Positions 1 through 6,871 of a stretch of DNA of 40,077 nt are shown here, one piece after another (within the stretch, counting starts at the first letter, position 1; each line of letters opens with the position of its first letter). The notes below the pieces were generated by a model. The model was not told the origin of the DNA and searched no databases. It saw only the letters and a program-made list of their open reading frames with translations. Location of the stretch: contig VMTE01000020.1 in the NCBI GenBank assembly GCA_013791775.1, forward strand, positions 1-40,077. The letters are read 5' to 3'. Both the position numbers and the translations under genes were made by a program. The DNA comes from Hyphomonas sp. (lineage in GTDB: Bacteria > Pseudomonadota > Alphaproteobacteria > Caulobacterales > Hyphomonadaceae).

Positions 1-1
1 G

Positions 2-127
2 CATATCGCCATGAACCTCGTCCGAAACCCCAAGGACAAGCACAGCCTCAAGGTCCGCCGAAAACTCGCCAATCTCAACCCCGATTACCTCGAAACCCTC
101 ATCCGACAAAATGGCTCGTTAACCTGA
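2..127 (+). CDS. C-terminal end of an ISAs1-like transposase (5' end outside window)
   Basis: An open frame runs in from the left edge and ends at TGA 125-127, giving about 41 residues. The tail contains N-L-V-R-N, then S-L-K-V-R-R-K and a DYLETL-type ending. This resembles the basic C-terminus of ISAs1-family DDE transposases, where a K/R-rich stretch is followed by W/L..DYL. The rest of the gene lies outside the window, so it cannot be said whether the copy is intact. I see no clear terminal inverted repeat in the 90 bp that follow. The family call rests on this short tail only. Confidence 0.5.
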   Translation, partial: HIAMNLVRNPKDKHSLKVRRKLANLNPDYLETLIRQNGSLT

Positions 128-216
128 AGCGATTCCCCTGAGCCTCCGGTTTACTCCGGATGACGTGGTGCCCCGTTTCGCCTATGGTCGGCAACTGGCT
201 TGTGAGTCGGGTGGCG

Positions 217-774
217 ATGCATACGGTTGATGCAATTCACACACGCCGGTCGATCCGGTCCTACCAGCCCCGGCCGGTCGACCGGAGCGTCATCGAGGAA
301 ATCCTGTGGGATGCGGCCCAGGCCCCGACCCCGCCGGCCAGCGGCGACACGCCGTTTACCTTCGTTGTAATCGACGGCGCGGACCGGGTCGCGCTCTACG
401 GGTCCCAGGCCTTTGAACTGGCGCGCACCGCCCCGCAGTCCGGCTCCGCCAATGACTGGCTCGATCTCGACGAATTTTCCGTATTCTTCAACGCGCCCGT
501 GGTCATCGTGATTTGCGCCGAGCCGGACGAACGGGGCGAAGCCGTGCAGAATTGCAGTCGCGCAGGGCAGAACCTGATGCTCTCCGCCGAAGCACGCGGC
601 CTTGGCACCTGCTGGGTCGAAACCGCCCTGCCCTGGCTGCGCGAACCACAGACTGGGGCCGAACTGGGCATTCCGGATACCCTCACCCCGTTTGCCGCGT
701 TCACCCTCGGCCATCCGCAAGGCATGCCGGCCGGCAAGCCGCGTGAGCGCCCGCCGATCATCTGGACGCCCTAG
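217..774 (+). CDS. Nitroreductase family FMN-dependent oxidoreductase
   Basis: This is a 185-residue protein of the nitroreductase fold, which uses FMN and NAD(P)H to reduce nitro, quinone or similar substrates in the cytoplasm. The N-terminal R-R-S-I-R-S-Y motif (residues 10-16) is the usual FMN-phosphate-contacting segment. The region around residues 130-150 (LSAEARGLGTCW) is the conserved second FMN contact of the family, and the length is typical. I chose ATG 217, with GGGTGG just upstream, over the ATG at 160, because the homologous region begins at the RRSIR segment and the upstream residues look non-coding. The substrate cannot be inferred. It is monocistronic and faces a small leftward gene. 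Confidence 0.85.
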   Translation: MHTVDAIHTRRSIRSYQPRPVDRSVIEEILWDAAQAPTPPASGDTPFTFVVIDGADRVALYGSQAFELARTAPQSGSANDWLDLDEFSVFFNAPVVIVICAEPDERGEAVQNCSRAGQNLMLSAEARGLGTCWVETALPWLREPQTGAELGIPDTLTPFAAFTLGHPQGMPAGKPRERPPIIWTP

Positions 775-917
775 GAGTCACCCGGATTTGCAGGCGAACC
801 GGGCTCCGGCGCCTCCTTGCGGGCGGCCGCCTTCCGGCGCCGCAGATTGGCCCGCAATGCCTCGGCCCGGCGGGCATCGCGCTCGGCTTGTTCGGGGGTG
901 GGCGGCTTCTGGCTCAT
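771..917 (-). CDS. Small basic protein, 48 aa, function unknown
   Basis: This short leftward ORF starts at ATG 915-917 and encodes a protein rich in Ala, Arg, Glu and Pro. A charged helical stretch (E-R-D-A-R-R-A-E-A-L-R) is followed by R-R-R-K and a Pro/Gly tail. Its end overlaps the end of the nitroreductase by 4 bp in convergent orientation. The longer frame running back through the tRNA gene is not credible, because it would translate the tRNA. No function is recognised; the composition suggests a small soluble, possibly nucleic-acid-binding protein. Confidence 0.55.
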   Translation of the reverse strand: MSQKPPTPEQAERDARRAEALRANLRRRKAAARKEAPEPGSPANPGDS

Positions 918-985
918 CTTCAACGACAAAACGGTCTTTTCACAATGGAAGGCATAGGCTAAAGCCCCCGAACCGAACCGGCAAT

Positions 986-1060
986 GCCGCCTTAGCTCAG
1001 GGGTAGAGCGCATCATTGGTAATGATGAGGTCGACAGTTCAATTCTGTCAGGTGGCACCA
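986..1060 (+). tRNA. tRNA-Thr (anticodon GGT), CCA encoded
   Basis: A full cloverleaf can be drawn. The acceptor stem GCCGCCT pairs with AGGTGGC (one G-U), followed by discriminator A and an encoded CCA. The D-arm is TAGCTCAGGGGTAGAGC. The anticodon stem CATCA/TGATG closes the 7-nt loop TTGGTAA, with GGT as anticodon. The T-arm contains GTTCAATTC. The last 45 nt, from the anticodon loop to CCA, are duplicated at 11064-11108, so the gene is the integration target of the neighbouring element and its 3' part may derive from that element's attP. Confidence 0.95.
1016..1060 (+). repeat. attL: 45-bp direct repeat within tRNA-Thr 3' half
   Basis: Identical over 45 nt to 11064-11108, beginning in the anticodon loop (TTGGT) and ending with the CCA triplet. 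The flanking bases differ on both sides. Tyrosine integrases of the P4 type commonly use the anticodon-loop to T-arm region of tRNA genes, so the crossover probably lies near the start of this repeat. Confidence 0.95.
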
Positions 1061-1124
1061 CTTTCTCTCTTTGAATCAGAGGAATGGCTGTCGGTCGTTC
1101 GTTCGCGCTTGGGAACCGAGTGAC

Positions 1125-1145
1125 CGGGGTAACGCTCGGGGTAAC
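1125..1145 (+). repeat. Two tandem CGGGGTAAC motifs near attL, possible integrase arm sites
   Basis: CGGGGTAAC occurs at 1125-1133 and again at 1137-1145, in a non-coding stretch 65-85 bp inside attL. The core GGGGTAAC recurs at 10946-10953, about 110 bp inside attR and directly upstream of the integrase start. Repeated short motifs near both ends of an element are the usual layout of integrase arm-type or excisionase sites. The function is inferred from position only. Confidence 0.4.
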
Positions 1146-1217
1146 CACGTCAGTTCAGAAACGCGACTTCCAGGGTAGGCGGAATCGCTGCAACTAAAAA
1201 GCATTGAGCGATCATTT

Positions 1218-1254
1218 GTAACGTCTAGCGGTGACAAGAAATCACCGACGTTAC
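1218..1254. other. Strong bulged hairpin upstream of the CBASS operon
   Basis: GTAACGT (1218-1224) pairs with ACGTTAC (1248-1254), and CGGTGA (1229-1234) pairs with TCACCG (1242-1247). The loop is 7 nt, and four unpaired bases (CTAG) bulge on the left side. The 13 paired bases lie 64-100 bp before the cap5 start. No T-run follows, so it is not a classic intrinsic terminator. It could be an RNA structure in the leader or a protein-binding dyad. Confidence 0.5.
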
Positions 1255-1282
1255 CGCAAGGACTTGTATTCCGGATCGGCAC

Positions 1283-1299
1283 CACCACATCATGTGGTG
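1283..1299. promoter_or_regulatory. 17-bp palindrome, candidate operator of the CBASS operon
   Basis: CACCACAT (1283-1290), one central base, then ATGTGGTG (1292-1299): a perfect 8-bp dyad just before the ribosome binding site of cap5. Palindromes of this size at a promoter/leader often bind dimeric repressors. No CapW- or CapH-type regulator gene lies in the operon, so the binding protein, if any, is unknown. Confidence 0.4.
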
Positions 1300-1317
1300 T
1301 TTCCGTAAGGATAAGCT

Positions 1318-2517
1318 GTGGGCGTCGTATCTGAATCGACTGATCTGGACGGGCCACCGTTCGAAAACGTCCGGCCCGGGCGCAAGTTGAAGCCATATTT
1401 ACAAACAGTCATTTGGTCCCGCTCTGCCGGTCGCTGCGCTCTTTGCAACAAGGACGTCACTGAAAGCGAGTTGACTCTTCGTCCAGGAACCAAGGCGGAA
1501 AAAGCGCATATAGTCGCTTACTCTAAAGGTGGTCAGCGGGGCTCTGAAAGTGACCGCCCTTCTGACATCAACGCCATCGAAAACTTGATACTGCTTTGCC
1601 AGCCATGTCATGCCGATATTGACGCGCCAGGTAACGGTTTCACGTCCAAACAGTTGAGGCAAATAAAGAACGATCACGAAGGACGAATCCGGCGCCTCGC
1701 CGAACTCTCGCCGGAGAACAAGTCTCATGTGATTGCGTTCACCTCGCCAATAGGCTCGCTAGCGGTGTCTATTCAAAAGGGTCATGCCTTTCAGGCCATG
1801 CTTCCTCGATATCCCATAGATCGGGAATGGACGTTTATTGATCTGACAGGAAACACGGGCCAAGCTGAAACGGCTGATTTTCTACAGGTAGCAAAAGAGC
1901 GCATCAAACGGGAAATTAGAATCGCTTCTGACGCGCATGGCCCGGTTCAAAGGGCACAGCACATTTCGTTGTTCGCAATTGGCCCAATTCCTCAACTCAT
2001 CTACTTGGGGACAAGGCTTTCAGACAAATTACCCCTCGACGTATTTCAACGCCATCGAGCGCCGGAAACATGGGCATGGAAATCACCTGAAGATCATCCT
2101 CCCGTTGCGTACGAGTTTCGCACCCTCAAAAGTGCAGGACCAAGCGCACCTCCAGCTCTGATATTGTCTTTGAGCGGACGAATTCACATCGGAGACTTGC
2201 CCGTCAGCATCCAGACGTCACATGCGATCTACGAGCTGACTCTGAAGGACGCCACTCCCACGCCAACATTCTTGAACGCCAAAAGAGACGCCGACGCCTT
2301 CCGAAATGCTTATCACGACGCACAATCATTCATTGCTGACGTGCACGGCAACGGAAATCCGCTTTCCTTGTTTCCAGCCGTTCCTGCTCCTCTTGCGGTC
2401 CTAATCGGACGGGAACGATTGCGGAAAATTCGCTTCGCATTCGATGTCTATGAGAATGACAAAGCCAAAGGTGGCTTCACTAAACAGCTGGAGATAAGCA
2501 ACGATGACACCGACTGA
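1318..2517 (+). CDS. cap5: CBASS effector Cap5: HNH endonuclease fused to SAVED domain
   Basis: The 399-residue protein reads as an HNH nuclease (about residues 25-125) joined to a SAVED sensor (about 190-395), the architecture of the CBASS effector Cap5. It shows C40-x-x-C43 and C94-x-x-C97 as a zinc knuckle, with the HNH catalytic set H64 (in AHIVAYS), N89 and H98. The SAVED part contains SLFAIGPIPQLIYLGTRL (217-234), a recognisable core of the domain. In the family, a cyclic dinucleotide made by the partner cyclase binds SAVED, drives oligomerisation and turns on non-specific dsDNA cleavage that kills the infected cell. The start is GTG 1318, with AAGGA at 1307-1311. The 3' end overlaps the CD-NTase gene by 14 nt, so the two are translationally linked. 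Confidence 0.93.
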   Translation: MGVVSESTDLDGPPFENVRPGRKLKPYLQTVIWSRSAGRCALCNKDVTESELTLRPGTKAEKAHIVAYSKGGQRGSESDRPSDINAIENLILLCQPCHADIDAPGNGFTSKQLRQIKNDHEGRIRRLAELSPENKSHVIAFTSPIGSLAVSIQKGHAFQAMLPRYPIDREWTFIDLTGNTGQAETADFLQVAKERIKREIRIASDAHGPVQRAQHISLFAIGPIPQLIYLGTRLSDKLPLDVFQRHRAPETWAWKSPEDHPPVAYEFRTLKSAGPSAPPALILSLSGRIHIGDLPVSIQTSHAIYELTLKDATPTPTFLNAKRDADAFRNAYHDAQSFIADVHGNGNPLSLFPAVPAPLAVLIGRERLRKIRFAFDVYENDKAKGGFTKQLEISNDDTD

Positions 2518-3397
2518 ACAATTGCGTGAAGTGCTCAAGCAACAATCGATCGATCCTGAAGGCCCCGAAATCGCAGAAATGGCGATGCACAAGCAAGCTA
2601 TCGAGCGCATATTGTATGACTCATTTGGTAGCACGAACCTGACGATTCGATATGCGGGTTCGCGTGCAAAGCATACCATGATCAAGGCCGAATACGATCT
2701 CGATATCGTTGCTTACTTCAATCATGATTCAACGATTGCTGGTCGAACCTTAAAGGAAATCTACTGGAACGTCAGCAATGCTTTGCGCGATAGCTATGAA
2801 GTGACGCCAAACCGATCTTCGCTTCGCTTGTTTAGCGCTGCATTCTCCCGCGCCCAGTATCCGCTTCAGATAGATGTGGTTCCAGGCAAGTTTCAGAACA
2901 ACGAGAACTATGATTGCTCCCTTCATCAAACCACCGGAGACAAAGACTGGCTCAAGACGAACCTTGAGACTCACATCGACTGGATCCGACAAAGCAACGC
3001 CCGAGAAGCATTGAAACTGATGAAGATAGCACGTGTTACACAAGGTTTGCTGATCAGGCAATTTCCTCTCGATCTCATCGTAATTCGTGTGCTTAGGGAC
3101 AAACAACACCTTCCATTGGCCGACCAATTCGTACACGTACTAACGGAAATATCCACATCCACCGTGCCCATACGGGTATATGATCCAGCAAATTCTGAAA
3201 ACGATCTTTCGGGGCTAACCGCCGGTCCCGTCTGGACAGACCTCGCATTGGCCTGCTCGCGAATGCTATTGGCGAACAGAAGCCAAGACTGGCTGTCCAT
3301 TTTGGGTGACCCGTCCAAGTTCGCCCCATCATCTCCCGCAATCATTCGAGCTGAAACGGACCGAACTGTTGCACCGATCAAACCCTGGGCCCGCTAA
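2504..3397 (+). CDS. CBASS cyclic-oligonucleotide synthase (CD-NTase, probably CdnG-like)
   Basis: The 297-residue protein is a cGAS/DncV-like nucleotidyltransferase. It has the G52-S53 motif followed by D65-x-D67 (in EYDLDIVAYF) and the third metal-binding aspartate D124 (in QIDVVPG). A later RVYDPANSENDLS segment (224-236) is the conserved C-lobe motif of the OAS-like fold. It would make a cyclic di- or trinucleotide on phage infection. Pairing with Cap5 fits the CdnG clade, such as the Asticcacaulis CdnG-Cap5 pair that uses 3',2'-cGAMP, but the product here is inferred. The start ATG lies inside the cap5 end, with GGAG ten bases upstream. The C-terminus is IKPWAR, not the terminal glycine of many E1/E2-primed CD-NTases. 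Confidence 0.93.
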   Translation: MTPTEQLREVLKQQSIDPEGPEIAEMAMHKQAIERILYDSFGSTNLTIRYAGSRAKHTMIKAEYDLDIVAYFNHDSTIAGRTLKEIYWNVSNALRDSYEVTPNRSSLRLFSAAFSRAQYPLQIDVVPGKFQNNENYDCSLHQTTGDKDWLKTNLETHIDWIRQSNAREALKLMKIARVTQGLLIRQFPLDLIVIRVLRDKQHLPLADQFVHVLTEISTSTVPIRVYDPANSENDLSGLTAGPVWTDLALACSRMLLANRSQDWLSILGDPSKFAPSSPAIIRAETDRTVAPIKPWAR

Positions 3398-4043
3398 AGA
3401 AGAAGCTGAACCGTGGTGGATACGCCGTGGTGATCTGGTCGAAAGCGTGGAGGTCACGATTGCGACGAGTTTTCCTTTGTTGCGCGTTATCCACACACCC
3501 TATGGACCATTGATCCGTGGTCGGATTTTGGTTCTCGGTACACCATTTTCTATAGAAATTCAGTTCCCTCCTGATTACGACGATTTCCCTATCCCGGCGG
3601 TATGGGAAACAGGCGGAAGAATCGAGCGGACGCTCGACCGGCACATAAACCGGGATGGTACCGCATGTACGTGCGTGCCCGAAGAGTGGCTTGCAAAAAC
3701 TGCACAGCCGACCTTTGAGGCATTTATGTCTGGCCCGTTGTACACCTTCTTTCTTGGACAAGTGCATTTTGAAGAGTTCAAAACTTTTCCTTGGGGCGAG
3801 AGGCAACACGGTATCGTTGGGCTCTATGAATCGTATGCAGAAATGCTCGGCACAAAGATTGACGCCGCTGAAATCTCAGCAACTTTGCTGATCCTGACGA
3901 AGACAGATATCAAGGGCCATTTTGAGTGTCCTTGCGGTTCCTCAAAGCGCCTTCGCGCCTGTTGCCGGTCAAGAATTGAAGAACTGAAGAGTAGATTGCC
4001 AGCAAAGTTGGTCGCGCGCATGTATTCCAAGGTGACGCTTTAG
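3306..4043 (+). CDS. CBASS E2-like conjugation protein with C-terminal SEC-C zinc motif (type II-short)
   Basis: Residues about 36-165 (counted from GTG 3306) look like a ubiquitin-conjugating-enzyme (E2) fold. EIQFPPDYDDFPIPAVW is followed by RHINRDGTACTC, which aligns with the E2 H..N..G..C active-site segment; C121 or C123 is the likely catalytic cysteine. The tail carries CPCGSSKRLRACC (C208, C210, C219, C220), a SEC-C zinc motif. Type II-short CBASS operons encode a lone E2 that primes the cyclase without an E1, which fits this third position. No ATG start exists. GTG 3306 overlaps the cyclase by 92 nt, and TTG 3369 (29-nt overlap) is an equally likely start. There is no JAB protease gene. 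Confidence 0.85.
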   Translation: MTRPSSPHHLPQSFELKRTELLHRSNPGPAKEEAEPWWIRRGDLVESVEVTIATSFPLLRVIHTPYGPLIRGRILVLGTPFSIEIQFPPDYDDFPIPAVWETGGRIERTLDRHINRDGTACTCVPEEWLAKTAQPTFEAFMSGPLYTFFLGQVHFEEFKTFPWGERQHGIVGLYESYAEMLGTKIDAAEISATLLILTKTDIKGHFECPCGSSKRLRACCRSRIEELKSRLPAKLVARMYSKVTL

Positions 4044-4072
4044 AAGCGCATGGCAACAGAATTGATGCAAAA

Positions 4073-4105
4073 CCCGCCCCCGGATGATGCGTTCCCGGGG
4101 GCGGG
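4073..4105. terminator. GC-rich hairpin between convergent CBASS and capsid genes
   Basis: CCCGCCCCCGG (4073-4083) pairs perfectly with CCGGGGGCGGG (4095-4105) across an 11-nt loop. It sits 30 bp past the E2 stop and 34 bp past the capsid stop. Read leftward, the stem is followed by TTTT, so it works best as an intrinsic terminator for the capsid gene and may block read-through from CBASS as well. Confidence 0.8.
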
Positions 4106-4139
4106 CAAGTCGATTGGGAAGAAAAGAAGCCCAGGCCAC

Positions 4140-5504
4140 CTAGGTTGCGGGCAGGTTCACAACCTTGCAGAAGCGATTCGGACGCACGGCGAACGAGTCG
4201 ACGCGAGCGTAGCCGCGCGCCTGCCAACCAAGTTTCTTGAAGCTGTCGCCGGACGTACGAGAGATTTCCAGCACCAGGCGTTGCCTGAACACCGCATAGA
4301 GCGACGCCCATTCGCCAGTGACGGCGCTCGCCGTGAAGGGAGATGCATCGGTCACGTCGACTTGGTTCGTGTCCAGCATCATACGATCACGCAGCGACGG
4401 CGGCGGCTGTAACGGCTGACCTGTCGTATCGGCGAGCCGGTCGATATGACCGAGGGTCGACGGCGACAGGATGAACACACCGGGTTCAACGTTCTGTTGG
4501 CGCACCTTCTGAACGGCCCGCGCAAACGGATCGTAGTCGGCAAGCACTCCAACCGCGTCGACTTGCTGAATGTCAGCGTGGTTTAGAATGCCAAGCGGCT
4601 GACCAATTCCATTGCCTGCAAGCGCAGCATAATCGACCTGTTCGGCAATTTGGGTGCCGATGGTCGTCATCAGGAAGTCGCCAAGCGTCGGCGAATCTTC
4701 GAGCAGTTCGATTGATCCTTCAACCCGTACCGCCACTGTGTACGGCTTGAATGTGCGGAGCCCGAACGCCGCTGAGCTTAGGTTGATATCCGCCAGCTCG
4801 CCGCGCCAATGCGCTACTGGGTCACGTTCAAGGGTCGGGAAGGACATCGTCCCGCCCTGCGGTGCGTCGATAATCGTGGCCCCCGCTTGCGCGATTCGCA
4901 TCTTTGCGCGGGCCAAGTCGACAACACCTCCCCAAAGTGCATCAGGTACCAGGAAGCCGCCCGCGCCGCCGCTATTGAGCAGCTGCGACGATTGAGGCGA
5001 CAGCCGCGAATGATCGCCGGTGAGAGCAGCCTTCACAACATCGCCGAGATTGTCACGCGATCTGCCGTATACGTCGGCTGCGCTGTCACCAGGACGAAGC
5101 ACAAGCGGTTCGCCGTCGCGGTGAGAGCTAAACCCGCTCGTGCCACGCTGCGAGCGTGCAAGGGCACGCGGGTCGACTCGCGTTTCTTCCATGCGGGTTC
5201 GGGCCGCTTGAATTGCATCTTCGCGGCTTTGACGCATCGCCATCCGGTCGTGATGGGGCGACTCGCGTTCGCCGCGCGCTTCGCGCGTGTCGATTTCATC
5301 CGAAATTAGATTGATGGCTTCACACATCGCATTGAAAGCCGCGCCAGCTGCATCGCTGTCGCTTTTCACGTTGTCCGCAGCCTTGCGAAGCTTCTTGCGC
5401 CGCTCGTGCAGTTCGGCCCAAGACGCGGCGAGCACGTCGGGCTTCACGTCAGAAGCCGACACACCGACCTTCGTCAGCTCCGCCAAGGTTTCATTGTTGA
5501 ACAT
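4140..5504 (-). CDS. HK97-fold phage major capsid protein
   Basis: The 454-residue protein has a charged, helical N-terminal part (about 1-120, with a likely coiled coil at 25-75) resembling the scaffolding delta domain of HK97-type capsid proteins. A typical HK97 shell domain follows from about residue 150. Recognisable pieces include GGFLVPDALWGGVVDLAR, then AAPQ/DAPQGGT and the Q-V-D-x-A-L-L-like segment IAEQVDYAALAGNGIGQPLGIL. It would assemble icosahedral shells. I chose ATG 5502-5504 because GAAGGAAA lies just upstream; a longer frame back to 5678 adds a low-complexity proline/arginine segment without support. No portal, terminase or prohead protease gene adjoins it, which is unusual for a phage module. 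Confidence 0.9.
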   Translation of the reverse strand: MFNNETLAELTKVGVSASDVKPDVLAASWAELHERRKKLRKAADNVKSDSDAAGAAFNAMCEAINLISDEIDTREARGERESPHHDRMAMRQSREDAIQAARTRMEETRVDPRALARSQRGTSGFSSHRDGEPLVLRPGDSAADVYGRSRDNLGDVVKAALTGDHSRLSPQSSQLLNSGGAGGFLVPDALWGGVVDLARAKMRIAQAGATIIDAPQGGTMSFPTLERDPVAHWRGELADINLSSAAFGLRTFKPYTVAVRVEGSIELLEDSPTLGDFLMTTIGTQIAEQVDYAALAGNGIGQPLGILNHADIQQVDAVGVLADYDPFARAVQKVRQQNVEPGVFILSPSTLGHIDRLADTTGQPLQPPPSLRDRMMLDTNQVDVTDASPFTASAVTGEWASLYAVFRQRLVLEISRTSGDSFKKLGWQARGYARVDSFAVRPNRFCKVVNLPAT

Positions 5505-5889
5505 AGTTGTTTCCTTCGGTTTGAACGTGCGCGCACGCAGCGTCGTCACGCCCGATTGGGGTTGAGGGGGGGGTGATCCGTCGCGGTCGCGTGGCGAACC
5601 GAAGGGCGATGCGGGCACCCGTGGGGCACTCCGCATACAGACAAGATAAAACTGTGAGGCGAATATCTCAACGCGCACTAGGCGGCAAAACAGGTGCTTT
5701 AGTTAGACTTAGGCAGCAAATCTAACATTTAGGGGGGGAAAATCGCCTTGCGGATTTTTTTCCTATTGTTCCGCCGGTATGGGTAATCGAGTTTTCTAGA
5801 CTTTTCACCCCCCCCCTACCCAGACGCTCCGCACACCAGTAGTTATTCACTTGGTCCCTGATCTTCAGGCGGTCGCTTTGGAGTTCCAG
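5505..5889. other. 385-bp divergent intergenic region with poly-G/poly-C tracts
   Basis: No gene is supported here. It must hold the promoters of the leftward capsid gene and the rightward protease gene. It contains G8 at 5566-5573, G7 at 5732-5738 and C9 at 5808-5816. GGGGGGGAAAA near 5732 and TTTTCACCCC near 5801 form an imperfect inverted pair about 65 bp apart. A smaller dyad is GTTAGA (5702-5707) with TCTAAC (5721-5726). The segment 5690-5810 is much more AT-rich than the rest of the window. Confidence 0.6.
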
Positions 5890-6732
5890 ATGTCCGTCAT
5901 AACTTCACCGATCTCATTGTGTACCGTTCGCGTCGAGATGCTCTTCAATGACACGTTGCTGGCTACAGGATCGAGCTTCTTCTATGACTACAAAGGCCGA
6001 TCATTTCTCGTGACCAACCGGCACAATGTAACGGGCTGTGACCAGAATACCGGTAAGCCTCTGGACGTAACGCGTGGAGGAATTCCCAACAGTATTCGGT
6101 TCAAAGTGCCCGTCGCTGAAAAATCTGGGAACTCGTTCAGAATCGGAAGCGCACACGTGCTCTCGCATCTAAAGTGGGAAGAGGATGATCGGCCTTGGCT
6201 GGAGCATCCTCAACTTGGTGCTTCGGCGGATGTCGTTGCTTTCGACATCGCGCATCATTGGCCGAAGTTCGGCAAGCCGGTTTTCCACGCCAACACATTG
6301 CCAAACTACGTGCCTCTCTCCCTCAAGCCCGCGTTGAGTGTATCGGTCGTAGGCTATCCATTTGGTCAAGCCGTGAATGAGTTTTACCCGGTGTGGGTTT
6401 CTGGGTCGCTAGCTTCAGAGCCTTCATTCAATGCTGATGGAAAACCGGCACTATTTATTGATTGCAGAACGAATAGAGGCTCATCTGGGTCACCCGTCTT
6501 CGCCTACGTTGCTGGCGGTCTCGCGCAGACCGAGAACGACAAGCTAACTTCTAGCGAGCACGGGATATTTATGCAGTACACTCATACTGATGGAACTCAT
6601 TGGGGCATGTTTGGAGCGCCAGCACAGAGGTTCATTGGAATCTATAGCGGTCGAATAAACGACAAGGCGGACATTGGTTTGGTTTGGAGAACGGAAGTCA
6701 TCGAAGCCGTTTGCAGCACCTGCGACCAATGA
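5890..6732 (+). CDS. Trypsin-like serine protease, stand-alone
   Basis: The 280-residue protein has the chymotrypsin-fold triad. H45 lies in LVTNRHNV, the likely aspartate is D114 in SADVVAFDI, and S199 lies in the nucleophile motif NRGSSGSPVF. There is no signal peptide or membrane segment, so it should act in the cytoplasm. I prefer ATG 5890, with GGAG seven bases upstream, to TTG 5851. Such trypsin-like domains occur in bacterial defence islands as proteolytic effectors, and its place beside a capsid gene also allows a role in capsid processing; the sequence does not decide between them. It is transcribed away from the capsid gene and towards the helicase operon. Confidence 0.8.
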   Translation: MSVITSPISLCTVRVEMLFNDTLLATGSSFFYDYKGRSFLVTNRHNVTGCDQNTGKPLDVTRGGIPNSIRFKVPVAEKSGNSFRIGSAHVLSHLKWEEDDRPWLEHPQLGASADVVAFDIAHHWPKFGKPVFHANTLPNYVPLSLKPALSVSVVGYPFGQAVNEFYPVWVSGSLASEPSFNADGKPALFIDCRTNRGSSGSPVFAYVAGGLAQTENDKLTSSEHGIFMQYTHTDGTHWGMFGAPAQRFIGIYSGRINDKADIGLVWRTEVIEAVCSTCDQ

Positions 6733-6820
6733 TCTGATCACGATCATTCGCGCGCGCCTCGCTAACAGCGCTTCGTCATCGTCAAGGCGCCGAAGGTCTG
6801 CGGGTCACGCAAGTCATGCA

Positions 6821-6871
6821 TTCCCCGACCCAAGAGAAGTTTACAAAAGAAAATATATACTAGGTCGGGAA
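6821..6871. other. Imperfect inverted repeat around an AT-rich loop between convergent genes
   Basis: TTCCCCGACC (6821-6830) pairs with GGTCGGGAA (6863-6871), with one bulged C. The 32-nt loop between them is strikingly AT-rich (TTTACAAAAGAAAATATATAC). It lies in the gap between the protease stop and the helicase stop. It may be a weak bidirectional terminator or part of a replication origin for the element's helicase. Confidence 0.4.

Noticed and set aside
4140-6732. Degraded full prophage
   Set aside because: The capsid gene is intact, has its own ribosome binding site and terminator, and no remnants of tail, portal or terminase genes lie around it. A small satellite-like element fits better.
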